From Candidatus Eiseniibacteriota bacterium (GTDB lineage: Bacteria; Eisenbacteria; RBG-16-71-46), in contig VBPB01000092.1 of NCBI GenBank assembly GCA_005893365.1, positions 1 through 13,897 on the forward strand: a DNA stretch of 13,897 bases, written 5' to 3'. The position numbers were made by a program, and so were the translations under genes. The notes under the pieces were generated by a model. It saw only the letters and a program-made list of their open reading frames with translations, made no database searches and was not told the origin of the DNA. The first letter of the stretch is position 1. The number at the start of each line of letters is the position of its first letter. Of the stretch, positions 12,879 to 13,897 are shown one piece after another.

Positions 12879-12917
12879 CCTCGCGCGCACCGATGCGCGC
12901 GGGGCGCTGACTCTTTT
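12879..12917 (+). terminator. groES-groEL intercistronic hairpin, possible attenuator
   Basis: CCTCGCGCGCA (12879-12889), loop CCGA, and TGCGCGCGGGG (12894-12904) pair in an 11-bp stem containing one T-G wobble. CTCTTTT (12911-12917) follows at 6 bases' distance. This resembles a leaky intrinsic terminator or an mRNA processing or stability stem that would set the GroES to GroEL ratio. It ends before the groEL ribosome binding site GGAGG (12921-12925), so groEL must be read through it or have another promoter. Confidence 0.55.
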
Positions 12918-12929
12918 CACGGAGGCAAC

Positions 12930-13897
<968 letters not shown>

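Overview
The window is about 13.9 kb of very GC-rich (roughly 70% by eye), densely coding bacterial chromosome. AGGAGG-type ribosome binding sites, Sec signal peptides, outward-acting envelope genes and a groES-groEL pair indicate a free-living bacterium. The gene mix does not fix a phylum. High-GC uncultivated lineages such as Eisenbacteria, Rokubacteria/Methylomirabilota or Gemmatimonadota are guesses only. No tRNA, rRNA, CRISPR array, transposase or integrase was seen. I count 13 genes, of which the first and last run off the window edges. High GC produces many long Arg/Ala/Pro/His-rich antisense frames, which I treat as shadows.

Region 1 (1-3155, minus strand) is a tightly packed three-gene unit: a multi-span ABC permease, its ATPase (joined by a TGATG stop/start overlap), and 10 bases later a secreted protein with a helical-repeat region and an alpha/beta-hydrolase fold. 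In that last protein the nucleophile elbow appears to lack serine. Region 2 (3261-5146, plus) is a histone-deacetylase-family amidohydrolase overlapping a CorA-type metal transporter by ATGA. A 400-base convergent intergenic region without a credible gene follows.

Region 3 (5547-6791, minus) is a secreted protein with two tandem carbohydrate-binding-like beta-sandwich domains. Divergent to it (7015-9117, plus) are a calcineurin-like phosphoesterase, an exported thioredoxin-like protein with CGWC, and a DnaQ-type 3'-5' exonuclease that has no ATG/GTG/TTG start upstream of its first catalytic motif and probably starts at CTG.

Region 4 (9114-12193, plus) begins with a near-consensus promoter whose -35 overlaps the exonuclease stop codon. 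It carries a 1-Cys AhpE-like peroxiredoxin, then a strongly degenerate NtrC-family regulator (pseudo-receiver, no GAFTGA loop, altered Walker B, shortened lid, intact Fis-type helix-turn-helix), then a membrane-anchored OB-fold-like protein with repetitive Pro/Ala/Thr DNA.

Region 5 (12194-13897, plus) is the groES-groEL operon. Its leader contains a run of mutually exclusive hairpins and a locally AT-rich patch but no CIRCE operator, and a strong hairpin followed by T residues sits between groES and groEL. The most unusual items are the GAFTGA-less regulator, the CTG-start exonuclease, the ABC/pseudo-hydrolase operon, the deacetylase-CorA overlap and the structured groESL control regions.
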